A DNA stretch of 60,000 nt from Prorocentrum cordatum (Eukaryota; Sar; Dinophyceae; Prorocentrales; Prorocentraceae): assembly GCA_963575745.1 (NCBI GenBank), contig CAUYUJ010015737.1, positions 74,001 through 134,000 on the forward strand, written 5' to 3'. The notes under the pieces were generated by a model. That model was not told the DNA's origin. It saw only the letters and a program-made list of their open reading frames with translations, and did no database searches. A program made the position numbers and the translations under genes. Every line of letters starts with the position of its first letter. Position 1 is the stretch's first letter. Positions 40,283 to 49,173 of the stretch are shown here, piece by piece.

Positions 40283-40400
40283 GGCCCCTTGGAGAATTCC
40301 AGTGTGGGCCAGCCTGGCGGCGCCAACTTTCCGTTCGCCCATAGACGGCGCGGGAATGCCGCCGAATGTGTGCCAGTACGGCCGGACCGAAGAGATTTTC
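40283..40400 (+). repeat. E7 B1 repeat
   Basis: 118 bp (GGCCCCTTGGAGAATTCC to GAGATTTTC), matching 40811-40928 and 53083-53200. It joins A2 at TTTTC. Confidence 0.87.
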
Positions 40401-40735
40401 ATAGCCCGCAAACCGCGCAGCGGTTTGCGGGGCAGGAAAATCTCAGGGCAGGCCCTTGTGGGCTTCTTGGCTTTCGCCCCTCTCCGCTTCTCCGCTATGG
40501 CAGGGGAATCTTCATGGCCTGGTTGCTGCTGGACGGCAAGCGGTCCTCTTCCTCTGGTTGATTGGCTCTCTATCCGCCGGTGCCTCGGCGCTCTGGGCGG
40601 TGGCGGTGCTGTCGCTCCTCCCTTCGCTGGTTGGCAAGGTTGGTTGATTCTGGCCGCCATCTGTGCAGCGGCGCCGCCAAGGGACAGACCGCGGCCGCCT
40701 CTGGCTGCTCTGCTGCGCAGGGCTCGAAGGCGAGG
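40401..40735 (+). repeat. E7 A2 repeat
   Basis: 335-bp copy of A1, starting with the hairpin (40396-40444) and missing 26 bp (CCAACCTCG...GAGTTGG). The 75 bp between A2 and B2 have no match in A1. Confidence 0.85.
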
Positions 40736-40810
40736 TGCCGGCACCATTTCGTAACCCACCCACTGCCGCCCTGGTCTGGTGCTCTTTCGCGGCGGTGTTC
40801 CTGTCAGGCT

Positions 40811-40928
40811 GGCCCCTTGGAGAATTCCAGTGTGGGCCAGCCTGGCGGCGCCAACTTTCCGTTCGCCCATAGACGGCGCGGGAATGCCGCCGAATGTGTG
40901 CCAGTACGGCCGGACCGAAGAGATTTTC
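40811..40928 (+). repeat. E7 B2 repeat and right end
   Basis: 118 bp, nearly identical to B1. It ends GAGATTTTC, and the RT gene of E6 continues at the next base. Confidence 0.87.
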
Positions 40929-41931
40929 CATGTGGTGTTCCTACGCTACGTGGACGATTTGTTTGGATCGGACGTTCAATTGCCAGGCGCACCTTTCTTC
41001 GCAACCCCCGCTGGTGCCACGGAAGTGACGCGGGAGGTTGTTACCGGTCTGCTTGGCTGGGAGCTCGACGGCGCCAAACGTGTGTCCGATGCTCCGTCGG
41101 CGCAGGTTCTTGGTGTCAGCGTTGCGCTCGACCAAAAAAATGGCGCAGTGCGGCTCGGGATCTGCGTAGCAAGACTGGAGCGCTGGAAAAACGCAATTAA
41201 GCATATTCTGTTGCGTGGGGCGCTGCATCCCGCCAGTGCTAAAAAGCTGGCCGGGCGCCTCAGTTGGGGTTCCAGCGCAGTTTTCGGCAAGGCAGCGCGT
41301 GTGCACCTGGCGCCGCCGTTTAGGCACGCTTCTGGCACATCAGCGCACCTGACCGGTCGACTGCGCAGGTCTCTCCAATGGTGGCTGCGGTTTTTGGACG
41401 TCGTGCCCCAGCGCACGGTGCACGCCGCGATGCCATCTGCGCGGCAGCGCTGTATAGCTTATTCCGATGCAACAGGCAATGGCAACGTGGCGTGGGTGAT
41501 TTGCCTCCCAGGTCGGCGTTGCTGGGCAAGCTCGACCGTGCCCGAGGCAGTTCGGCAGTGGGCGCGGTTCCGCAAGAACCAGGTTGCCACCTGGGAGCTT
41601 CTCGCAGCCATATGCGTTCTGCATTGGCTCCTCGAGCAGGATTTGGGCGAGCTGGAAGTCGTCCTCTTCGTGGACAATCAGACCGCCCTTGGCACTCTGC
41701 TCCGCGGGTCTTCCAGGCAGTCTGACTGGAATGACCTCGTCGGGGACCTTTGGCTGCGGGTCGCCCGCGCTGGTATGCTGTTTTTGCAGTTTTTACGTGC
41801 CGTCCCACTTGAATTTGGCGGACGCGCCGACTCGGCCCCTCGAGAAAGCCGCGGCGCTGGAGGCGCTGCAGGCCGCAGGGTTCACCTGTGTTCCGTGGTG
41901 CTCGCCGCCTGACGCCCCGTGGCCTCAGTGA
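40929..41931 (+). pseudogene. E6 RT/RNase H, 3' half
   Basis: Starts HVVFLRYVDDLFGSD (catalytic Asp pair intact) directly after E7. RNase H: YSDATGNGN, TWELLAAICVL, FVDNQTALGTLLRG and, after a frameshift near 41780, YVPSHLNLADAPTRP and PPDAPWPQ-TGA. The acidic residues are all recognisable. Only the frameshift and the E7 insertion interrupt this half. Confidence 0.88.
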
Positions 41932-42156
41932 GAGACGAAGTGTCCCGAATGGAAAAGAGTCTGATCGTCCAATCGTCTGCGTCTGCATGGCTATCATGTG
42001 TTTCCTGCTCCCAGCGTTGAGGAGCGTGCCGTGCTCAGGTCCAGATTCGCGTCAAGATTGCGCATTTTGGAGCGGAGCGAGTCCTCGGCATTGTTCTCCT
42101 GCTACCGTTGCCGACTTGGGCGTTTAGGTGTCTCGGTCGCTTGGTCGGCCATTTCC
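41932..42156 (+). other. E6 spacer between RT and YR, cut by E8
   Basis: No gene. The sequence stops at ATTTCC, where E8 begins, and resumes at 45906 (CGCGCTTGG). Confidence 0.6.
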
Positions 42157-42192
42157 TTACCCCCTAAAGGTTCTTTCGTGGGGAGGAAAATC
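42151..42192 (+). repeat. E8 left terminal hairpin
   Basis: TTACCCC-c-t-AAAG-GTT-CTTT-cg-t-GGGGAGGAAAATC: the arms CCCC/GGGG and AAAG/CTTT pair with small bulges. It recurs at 45351-45392 and, with changes (TATAGG, GCGGGG), at 55711-55748. Confidence 0.7.
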
Positions 42193-42462
42193 GGCGGAGT
42201 TTCATGGTTTCCTCATGGCCTGGTTGGCTCCAGTAGGAGCGGCGGCGTTGGCGCGTGTCGTCGGGGTTTTGTGGTTTGCCGCCCGGCGCGGGGGCGGGGT
42301 AGCAAGTTCCCGGCGTCCTCGTCGCCACGTTCGCCGTGGCTACGCAGGCGCGCTCCTGGCTGACGTGGTCTGTCCAGTGCGCGTGCCTCGTCTGTCCTGC
42401 GGGGTGTGCCGCGGCTCTCTGCCGGGCTGGGGCTCTGGGCCCCGGCGGCTTTGATGCTGCCG

Positions 42463-43440
42463 CTTTTGGGTCCGCTACGGTCTGGCCAGCTGGGCCTCCC
42501 CGTCGGGTCCGCTACGGTCCGGCCGGCGGGAGGGGTCCCACGTTGATGCCCAGCTGGGTCCGCCACGGTCCGGCCAGCAGGGCCTCCCCGTCGGGTCCGC
42601 TACGGTCCGGCCGGCGGGGAGGGGTTCTTGTGTTGCATGCCCAGCTGGGTCCGCTACGGTCCGGCCAGCTGGGCGTCCCGTCGGGTCTGCTACAGTCCGG
42701 CTGGCGGGAGGGGTTCCCGAATTGCATGCCCAGCTGGGCCCGCCACGGTCTGGCCAGCTGGGCTTCCCCGTCGGGTCCGTTTCGGTCCGGCCGGCGGGGG
42801 GTGGCTCCCACATTGCATGCGCAGCTGGGTCCGTTACGGCGCGGCCAGCTGGGCTTCCCCGTCGGGTCCGCCAGGGTCCAGCCAGCGGCATGGCAGTACC
42901 CAGCTGTGTCCGCTTTGGATCCCCTTACGGTCGGGCAGGCAGGGAGAAGCTCTCACATTGCAGGCTTACTGGGGTCCGCTGCGTCTCCCAGCGGGGCTTC
43001 CTGGTCGGGTCCGTTGCTGTCCGGCACAGGACGTGCATGGGCAGCGGCCCCTGCTAGCGGGTCGTTGCTGGCCAGGTGGCGCCCCGTGGTGCGCCCCAGA
43101 GGCGCGTTTTTGTCGCAGCCCGCGCTTTTTGCCCCACGTGGCAAGGTGCCCCAGGGTCGCATTCACAGCGTTTCCGCCAGTTTCTGGCCTGGGTACGCCT
43201 CTTCGGTTCTGGGTCTGGCGCGAAGGCTTCAGGCATCTGCGAACGCAAATTTGCGATTTGCAATTCCAGCGTTGCCGACGCTCCAGATTTCGTTCAGGGC
43301 GCCGTTTTGCTGCACTCGCGCGCCCAGGTCCATACTTGAGTGATTTGGCAGTTTCTGACCTGCCTGGGAGAGGTTGCACTTGTGTGCGACTCTCTGTGCG
43401 CGAGGACCGCGCGAGCCAGAAAGACGGGCTACGGACACTC
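42463..43440 (+). repeat. E8 interior minisatellite
   Basis: Up to about 42970, GGTCCGCTACGGTCCGGCC and CAGCTGGG motifs repeat every 90-100 bp. The same array lies in E10 at 56240-56900. The rest shows no gene. Confidence 0.7.
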
Positions 43441-43451
43441 TGGGCACTCGT

Positions 43452-43700
43452 GGTCGGATGTGTGCAGGCGGCAGAAGCTAGTCCTTGATGGGGGGGCATT
43501 GGCTAACCCCCCACCTGCACACAACGGGGGCGGGAGTGCTTTGCACTTGTGCAAAACTCCCGTTCTCGACCGACCCCGGGGGAGCTGCGTCCCAAATGGC
43601 GCGTCATTACAATATCCATGTTGACGCCCTTTCACCAGAGAACTCAGAATTAAATTCTGGTGTAGCTCGTGGAATTTGGGCTCGGACAATTGGAAATTCG
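43452..43700 (+). ncRNA. Conserved structured RNA block in E8
   Basis: The first 83 bases (43452-43534) are identical to 12560-12642 in E1. The following hairpin has changed sequence but is still paired (CGGGAGT...ACTCCCG, with an inner TTTGCAC/GTGCAAA). AGAATT-AA-ATTCT forms a small palindrome at 43645-43660. Position: after the minisatellite and before the YR gene. Confidence 0.55.
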
Positions 43701-44179
43701 GTCCACTGCGGACGGATTTCTCAGGCGCAACTTTCGGGCAGTCCGAAAAAATTCAGGGCGACGACGTTCGTCCGCATTAGCGTGGGATGAGCGGAAGCCT
43801 CCTCGCGCGCAGCCATCTTGGCCAAAACGGCCTCGGTACGCTCAAAATGGCTCCCTCCTCACTCTGGCCCGGCGGAGGGGGAGGAGCAGGAGACCCATGT
43901 AGTTCCCCTGGCCGCAGAGCGGTCAAAGGGGTTCGACTGGGATCGGCGTGGCACTGCTGTAGCTTGCATGGTTTCGCTTGAGGTGACCCGAGTGGCCCCC
44001 CTGGCCGCGATAATCGTCAAAGGTGCGACTTTGCGTCCAGGATCGGCGGAGCGGAGCGGAGGACTCTCTCACCTTCCCTCCTTCGTGCTGGGGCTCTAGC
44101 GGCCGACGTGCCGTTGTGACAGCTGGGCGCGATCGGAAAACTGGCTGCTGGACGCAGGTGGCCGCCCGTCGCTGCGGAG
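43701..44179 (+). other. E8 sequence between RNA block and YR
   Basis: No gene or known motif seen. Confidence 0.5.
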
Positions 44180-45134
44180 TTGGCTCTTCCATCAAGTCGT
44201 GCAATTTGGCTGGCGCAAGTCCCTGTGGAGACACGGGCGCCCATTCTACGGAACCAGTTGCTTCAGGAATTGGAGAACTGGAGACAGAGTGGGGCGGGGT
44301 ATGCGTCCGCCATCCGCTTGTGGGGCAAACTCGCGGCGGTGACGGAGGTGTCAGAGTGGCCGCCTGACCAGGTAGTGCTGGCAGCGCTGGCGTTCGCCGT
44401 GCTGCGCGCTTCCACGCTTTCCCGGTATTGCTCCCACCTGCGGTCTACGTTGCGGGGCTCTTGCTGACACGAGTGCCCTCGTCAGGGGCGCCATGAAAAG
44501 CCACGGTGCGGTGCCTCGTTTTAAGGCCAGCGCGTCGGCGAAGCAGGTGCAGGAGCTTGCTGAGTACGCTCGGGACGTGCTGCATGACGCGGAGCTGGCC
44601 GACAGCTGGGTGGTGGCCAGACATTTCACGTTGCGCTACGGGTGTGAAGTGTTCAAGCTCGGGACGTCTGTATGGCATTCTGAGATAGTGTGCCGTGCGC
44701 GCGGAGGCACGCCAGAAGTCACGATAATATTCCACAAGCGGAAAATGCAGGACAGAGCAGTTCATGTGGTGAGGCAGTGCGTGTGCCGAGCGCGTGGTCC
44801 AGCATTGTGTGGGGTGTGCGTCCTGCGCAGACGCAATGAGGGCAGGCCGTGCTTCCCAACGTTGCGTTACGAGAATGCCTTAGCGGCCCTCAAAACCTCA
44901 GCGTTGCCGCTCGGCTTCCCGCGCGGAGCAGAATGGGGAACCCACTGCTTCCGCCGAGGGTGGGCCAACGATGCTCTACGGCAGGGCGGTGTGCCCGCGT
45001 TGTTTCACTCAGGTGGCTGGCGCGGATTAGCCGCGTTTGGCTACGCATCAGCGCAGACGAAAGGGGAAGTCGTGGCCGCAAGGTGGGCCGCTGATTTTTC
45101 GGATTCGTCAGACAGCGGCGTCGTGGACTGTTGA
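44180..45134 (+). pseudogene. E8 tyrosine recombinase, one indel
   Basis: The first part (44180-44467) has WRQSGAGYASAIRLWGKL and YCSHLRSTL, then a frame break with apparent loss of about 20 bp near 44455. The second part (44460-45134) is open and holds Arg (TLRYGCEV), the C-x-C-x7-C-x2-C cluster (44778-44819), HCFR, SGGW and Tyr (FGYASAQTKG), so every catalytic residue is intact. It ends TGA after SGVVDC. The N-terminal domain of full YRs is not seen upstream. It is broken by a single indel, so it is probably a young loss. Confidence 0.83.
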
Positions 45135-45252
45135 AAGGAAAAACAATGATTCTGCCGCGTCGAGGCCAGCGCTTTTCCAACGGGCGCGTGTTTGAAGGCT
45201 CGGGCCGCCGACATTGGGGTCCGGAGTGACGGGCGAGTCGAGCCTCAACAAT

Positions 45253-45356
45253 GGGCAGCCTCGCTTGGGGCTTGCTCGCCCGTCACGCCGGCAGCGTCTT
45301 TTCCGCTGTCCCAATGCAGGCGCGCCCACCCCAACGGAGGCAGTGAGAAGATTTTC
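45253..45356 (+). repeat. E8 B1 repeat
   Basis: 104 bp from GGGCAGCCTCGCTTGG to GAAGATTTTC; 45801-45905 (B2) matches with one extra G. Confidence 0.85.
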
Positions 45357-45706
45357 TTACCCCCTAAAGGTTCTTTCGTGGGGAGGAAAATCGGCGTTTC
45401 GGCCGTAGTTTCCCACGGTTGGTCGTTTGGTCCGTTTGGGGAGTTTCATGGTTTCCTCATGGCCTGGTTGGCTCCAGTAGGAGCGGCGGCGTTGGCGCGT
45501 GTCGTCGGGGTTTTGTGGTTTGCCGCCCGGCGCGGGGGCGGGGTAGCAAGTTCCCGGCGTCCTCGTCGCCACGTTCGCCGTGGCTACGCAGGCGCGCTCC
45601 TGGCTGACTTGGTCTGTCCAGTGCGCGTGCCTCGTCTGTCCTGCGGGGTGTGCCGCGGCTCTCTGCCGGGCTGGGGCTCTGGGCCCCGGCGGCTTTGATG
45701 CTGCCG
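45357..45706 (+). repeat. E8 A2 repeat
   Basis: 350 bp; A1 lacks about 44 bp present here (TTTCGGCCGTAG...TTTGGG). It ends GGCTTTGATGCTGCCG in both. The 94 bp before B2 are unique. Confidence 0.83.
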
Positions 45707-45800
45707 TTTTTGCCCTCCCGCCCTCCCTGGTCTGGTGGGTGTGGTTCGCTGCTGGCCGCACAGGCAGCGGTGTCTGGTTGGGGTGTGGGTTCGGCGTGTC

Positions 45801-45905
45801 GGGCAGCCTCGCTTGGGGGCTTGCTCGCCCGTCACGCCGGCAGCGTCTTTTCCGCTGTCCCAATGCAGGCGCGCCCACCCCAACGGAGGCAGTGAGAAGA
45901 TTTTC
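45801..45905 (+). repeat. E8 B2 repeat and right end
   Basis: 105 bp ending GATTTTC; E6 sequence continues at 45906. Confidence 0.85.
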
Positions 45906-46091
45906 CGCGCTTGGTTGCGCTAGTTGCCGATTCTGTCGTTTTCCATGCTCGGGCTCCCTGGTGCCCAGGTTCCCGTTCGAGGCGAGACGTTTGGTGACCC
46001 GGGGCTGATTCGGTTGAAAAATTCCTCGTCGGTGGCCTGAGATAGGGCGATCGTCTGCTCCGATGCGCATTCCGTAGCCGGGTTGGCTTAG

Positions 46092-46536
46092 ATGCTCAAT
46101 TTGATTGCTGAGAGCCGCGCCCAGGCAGCAGCCGCCCATTCTCATGCCGAAGGTCGCCCTGAGCCGGGCCACGGCTGTCCGAGTTTGCCACGCGCTGGCC
46201 GATTTGATCCGGCAAGCTGCGAGCGTGCACCCCCCTGGTCTATCATTGGACGTGCTGCGCGGCGAACTGGGTGATCTAGACGCTCAGGATCCTTTGGATT
46301 TCGCTGGTTTGGGCACGGAGGATTGTCAAGTTGTCTGGGCGCCATTGGCGCGCTGCTCTCCCGCATTTGTGGCGAGATTCCTGGAATTGTGCCGGAATGC
46401 GTGCAGCAGAGCAGAGCTGCAGACGACAGCTCCAAAGAGCCCTTCCAAGCCCGCTGCTGTTGCTGTTACACCTTTCAGACCGCCGCCCCATCCCCAAACC
46501 CAGCTGGCAGAGCAGAGCAGATCCTCGACATCCACA
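46092..46536 (+). pseudogene. E6 YR, N-terminal part
   Basis: Starts MLNLIAESRAQ, matching the E1 start MLSFVNESRSK. After a frameshift near 46110-46140 the second frame has VCHALADLIRQ, LGDLDAQDPLDFAGL and FVARFLELC, which align with the E1 N-terminal domain (LCEALENGGF, LEANELVDL, LVKAFLAQC). It is cut by E9 at GAAAATC (46537). The catalytic part is missing from the window. Confidence 0.75.
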
Positions 46537-46727
46537 GAAAATCATGTTTGCCTGCCCGGCCCAAGGGAAAGCAGGCCCTCGCCTCTGCGGTGCCCCGAAG
46601 CACCTCGGAACACGTCCTCGGGCCCCGGGGCCCCGTCACGGCTCGGCGCCGGCGCCTTCGCGCCAGCAAGGGGCAAAAGGAAAGCGCTGCCTGGCCGGAG
46701 CCTCCTGGACCCTGTCCTGAGGTTCCC
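46537..46727 (-). repeat. E9 B2 repeat
   Basis: 191 bp starting GAAAATCATG and ending CTGAGGTTCCC, nearly identical to 47187-47377. Confidence 0.85.
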
Positions 46728-47186
46728 TGCCAGGACGCGGCGCCGGCGAAAGCCGCGAGGGTGGTATGTGGGTGGGCAAAACCGCCGCCAGGCGGCTGCT
46801 GCCCGCCCTGCGGGCGCCGTCCCACGCGGAGAGCGTTCGGTCAGAGAGCCTGAGAAGGCGGCCCCTGCCGACAAGCTCTCAGGCACGTGCCTGCGAGGGA
46901 GCGGGCAGTGCCACAGCGCACCAGGCCGTCGCTCGTGCTTTGGCCTGGCTTGGCCCTGCTCCCCGCAGAGACCGAGAGCGCCTCCTGTGGGGCGACCAGA
47001 ACGGCTGACCCAAGAGACTAGCACCGAGAATACTTCCGCCTCCGAAAACGCAAGCCGGCCCGCCAGGAACCGCTTGCCCGCGAAGCAGGCGCAGAGGCGT
47101 GCGAGATGGAGCAGAGGAGGTGAGGCGAACACGCCTGGGCCTGCTGCACATGATTTTCCTGTGCCGGAAACGAGTTTACGCTTCAT
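46728..47186 (-). repeat. E9 A2 repeat with hairpin
   Basis: 459 bp. 46777-46944 matches the surviving A1 piece 52911-53078. The hairpin end at 47152-47186: GATTTTCCTGTGCC-GGAAAC-GA-GTTTAC-GCTTCAT, followed by GAAAATC of B1. Confidence 0.83.
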
Positions 47187-47377
47187 GAAAATCATTTTTG
47201 GCAGCCCGGCCCAAGGGAAAGCAGGCCCTCGCCTCTGCGGTGCCCCGAAGCACCTCGGAACACGTTCTCGGGCCCCGGGGCCCCGTCACGGCTCGGCGCC
47301 GGCGCCTTCGCGCCAGCAAGGGGCAAAAGGAAAGCGCTGCCTGGCCGGAGCCTCCTGGACCCTGTCCTGAGGTTCCC
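47187..47377 (-). repeat. E9 B1 repeat
   Basis: 191 bp, matching 46537-46727. The interior of E9 begins at AATGCACC. Confidence 0.85.
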
Positions 47378-47468
47378 AATGCACCAGGAGGCGGCGGACC
47401 GCGCAGCAGCGCCTGAGGAGAGGACATCGTGATGCGTTTTCCCTTGCCCCAATGCAAACGATGCGAAC

Positions 47469-49041
47469 TCAGTCCTGCTCGCCGTCGCTGGAGTCAAAAT
47501 GTTCTACTAGCCATTCAGCGGCCGAGAGAGCCCCTCGGCTCTGGGCGCTAGCATAGCCAAGCAGCCACGCCTTTCCATCCACCGCTAAAGAACAATGCTG
47601 TCGGCCCTCCTTGTTGGAGGGCTTCGTTTGCGAACCCTCTCCTGAACGCATGCGTGCCCCAAGCAGGCGCGCTGCGCAGATGCAGGGCGTTCGCTGCCAG
47701 CTTTAACACAGCGAGAGCGTCGGCGTATTGGATTCCTGAAAAAGGAACAGCGCTTGTTTCTCCTAAGGAGAACAGTGTGCAAGCACCGCACAGGAGCCGA
47801 CCCTGCTGGTGGCAGATGCAACGCCTCGTCGTCGCGCAGGGTTCATTGTACGACTTCCGGTGAGCAAAACGGATGATGCACGTTTTACGGCCCTCGCCGG
47901 TAAAACGAAATGCGACCGCGTGGGTCCCCAGATTTAATACTTCAGAATATCTCAAGCAAAAATGGCGGGCAATCGCCCACGAGGCCGCTAGTGTCGGATT
48001 ACCGGCTTCCGAGCACCACTTACGGATGCGTCTGGTCTCCTCAGCTGTGGCACGGATTTTCTCTCTTCTGAATTCATACTTCGTTATCTTTTCGGCGCCT
48101 CTCGACAATCTATGCGTATCTGCGAGGACGCCCAGCGGAGCCTGCACCAAGTGCAATACACTGCGCACGTGCGACACGTATCTCTGTAAGGTGTGGCCGC
48201 TGCGAAACAAACCAACGAAAGTGTCAAGGATCAGTTCTGTTCGTGGCCACCCAGGGACCCCAACAGCAGTGGCAGCGTCGCCCCACAGGCGCACTGCGGA
48301 AGCATACTGGGAGGCGCTATTCCTCCAGCTGGCAAATTCCACCCACAAGGTGTGCAAGCTCAGATGGTCGCCGCCGCTGGCTTCGCGACGAGCCGGCTTG
48401 ATCTCGTCCCGTGGCCTGCCAGTGGGCTCCGCTCCCGGATAGCAGCTGCAATTGGCAGCAGCTGCCACGGCGGCTGCAAGCAATGCAGGCGCAGGAGCGG
48501 CCCGCGCCCGCCGCGCCTCTCCAAGCACTAGAAAAGCAGCGCGGGCCTTCTCTTCGGCGGGGGCGTCCAATCTCTTCGCAATGGGCGTCTGGTCGCCAGC
48601 ATAGCCAGCGCCGGCGCCGCCCGAGGCGGAGCCCGCCTGCGCAGCGACGCCCGCTGCCAGAGATGCCGGGCGCTGGGGCTCCGTTCGCCCGCCAGGCTTG
48701 TGCGCTTGAGCTGCCTGCTCGCGACTGGCGCTGCTCTGGCAGTGCGACAAGAAGGCTTTGACGAAGCTGCTGTTGCAAGCGGCGAATGCCGGCACGAGCT
48801 CTGCGAAGTCGTCGGCTCCAATGTCGCTCAGATCCGACATGTGTTTGAAGCCCGATTCTGTCAACGCAGCGATCAAGCCCGTGACGGTGTGCCCTGGCTC
48901 TGCCTGCGCCGCGACGCCGCAGACGACGGCCGCCAGAGGGGACGCTTCCACCTCGACGCGGACCTCCGCGACCTCATCGCTGGCAGCTGGCGGATGCGAG
49001 TACTTAGCGGCACGGCTTTTGTCGATGAATCTCAAAGCCAT
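47469..49041 (-). pseudogene. E9 tyrosine recombinase, frameshifted just before Tyr
   Basis: Starts MALRFIDKSRA (ATG 49041-49039). N-terminal domain with HMSDLSDIGADDFAELV and FVKAFLSHC, then an Ala/Gly linker, WVEFASWRNSASQYASAV, Arg (CLRYSEVL), the C-x-C-x7-C-x2-C cluster (47779-47820), HAFR and SGGW. About 2 bases are missing near 47553, so the frame ends VAAWLC. The remaining frame holds LGYASAQSRG with the catalytic Tyr, to a stop at 47469. Without it the enzyme cannot cut DNA. Confidence 0.88.
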
Positions 49042-49173
49042 GCTGGGCCAGAGCTCCAGAACAGAAGACACAGAGAATGTGCGCACAAGTAGCTGCATGG
49101 ACAACCGATTCTCACGTACCCCAACACAGGATTACGATGATGTTTTTCCCCTTTGCCGCTCACTGTCTCCGAA

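Larger units (their letters stand above)
38867..40928 (+). mobile_element. E7: YR-only element inserted in the E6 RT gene
   Basis: A1 (38867-39226), YR gene, B1 (40283-40400), A2 (40401-40735), B2 (40811-40928). Left junction CAGCTTTTC|ATAGCCCG, right junction GAGATTTTC|CATGTGG. Removing 38867-40928 restores the RT reading AQLF-HVVFLRYVDD. A1 and B repeats are nearly the same as those of the host E6, so E7 is a deletion derivative of E6's family that lost gag, RT and the YR N-terminus. A2 has a 26-bp deletion relative to A1. Confidence 0.88.
42157..45905 (+). mobile_element. E8: second YR-only element, inserted before the E6 YR
   Basis: A1 (42157-42462), interior with minisatellite and the conserved RNA block, YR (44180-45134), B1 (45253-45356), A2 (45357-45706), B2 (45801-45905). 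The order matches E1 and E7, but the repeats are a different family, so loss of gag and RT with retention of YR happened independently. Junctions: ATTTCC|TTACCCCC and GATTTTC|CGCGCTTGG. Confidence 0.82.
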
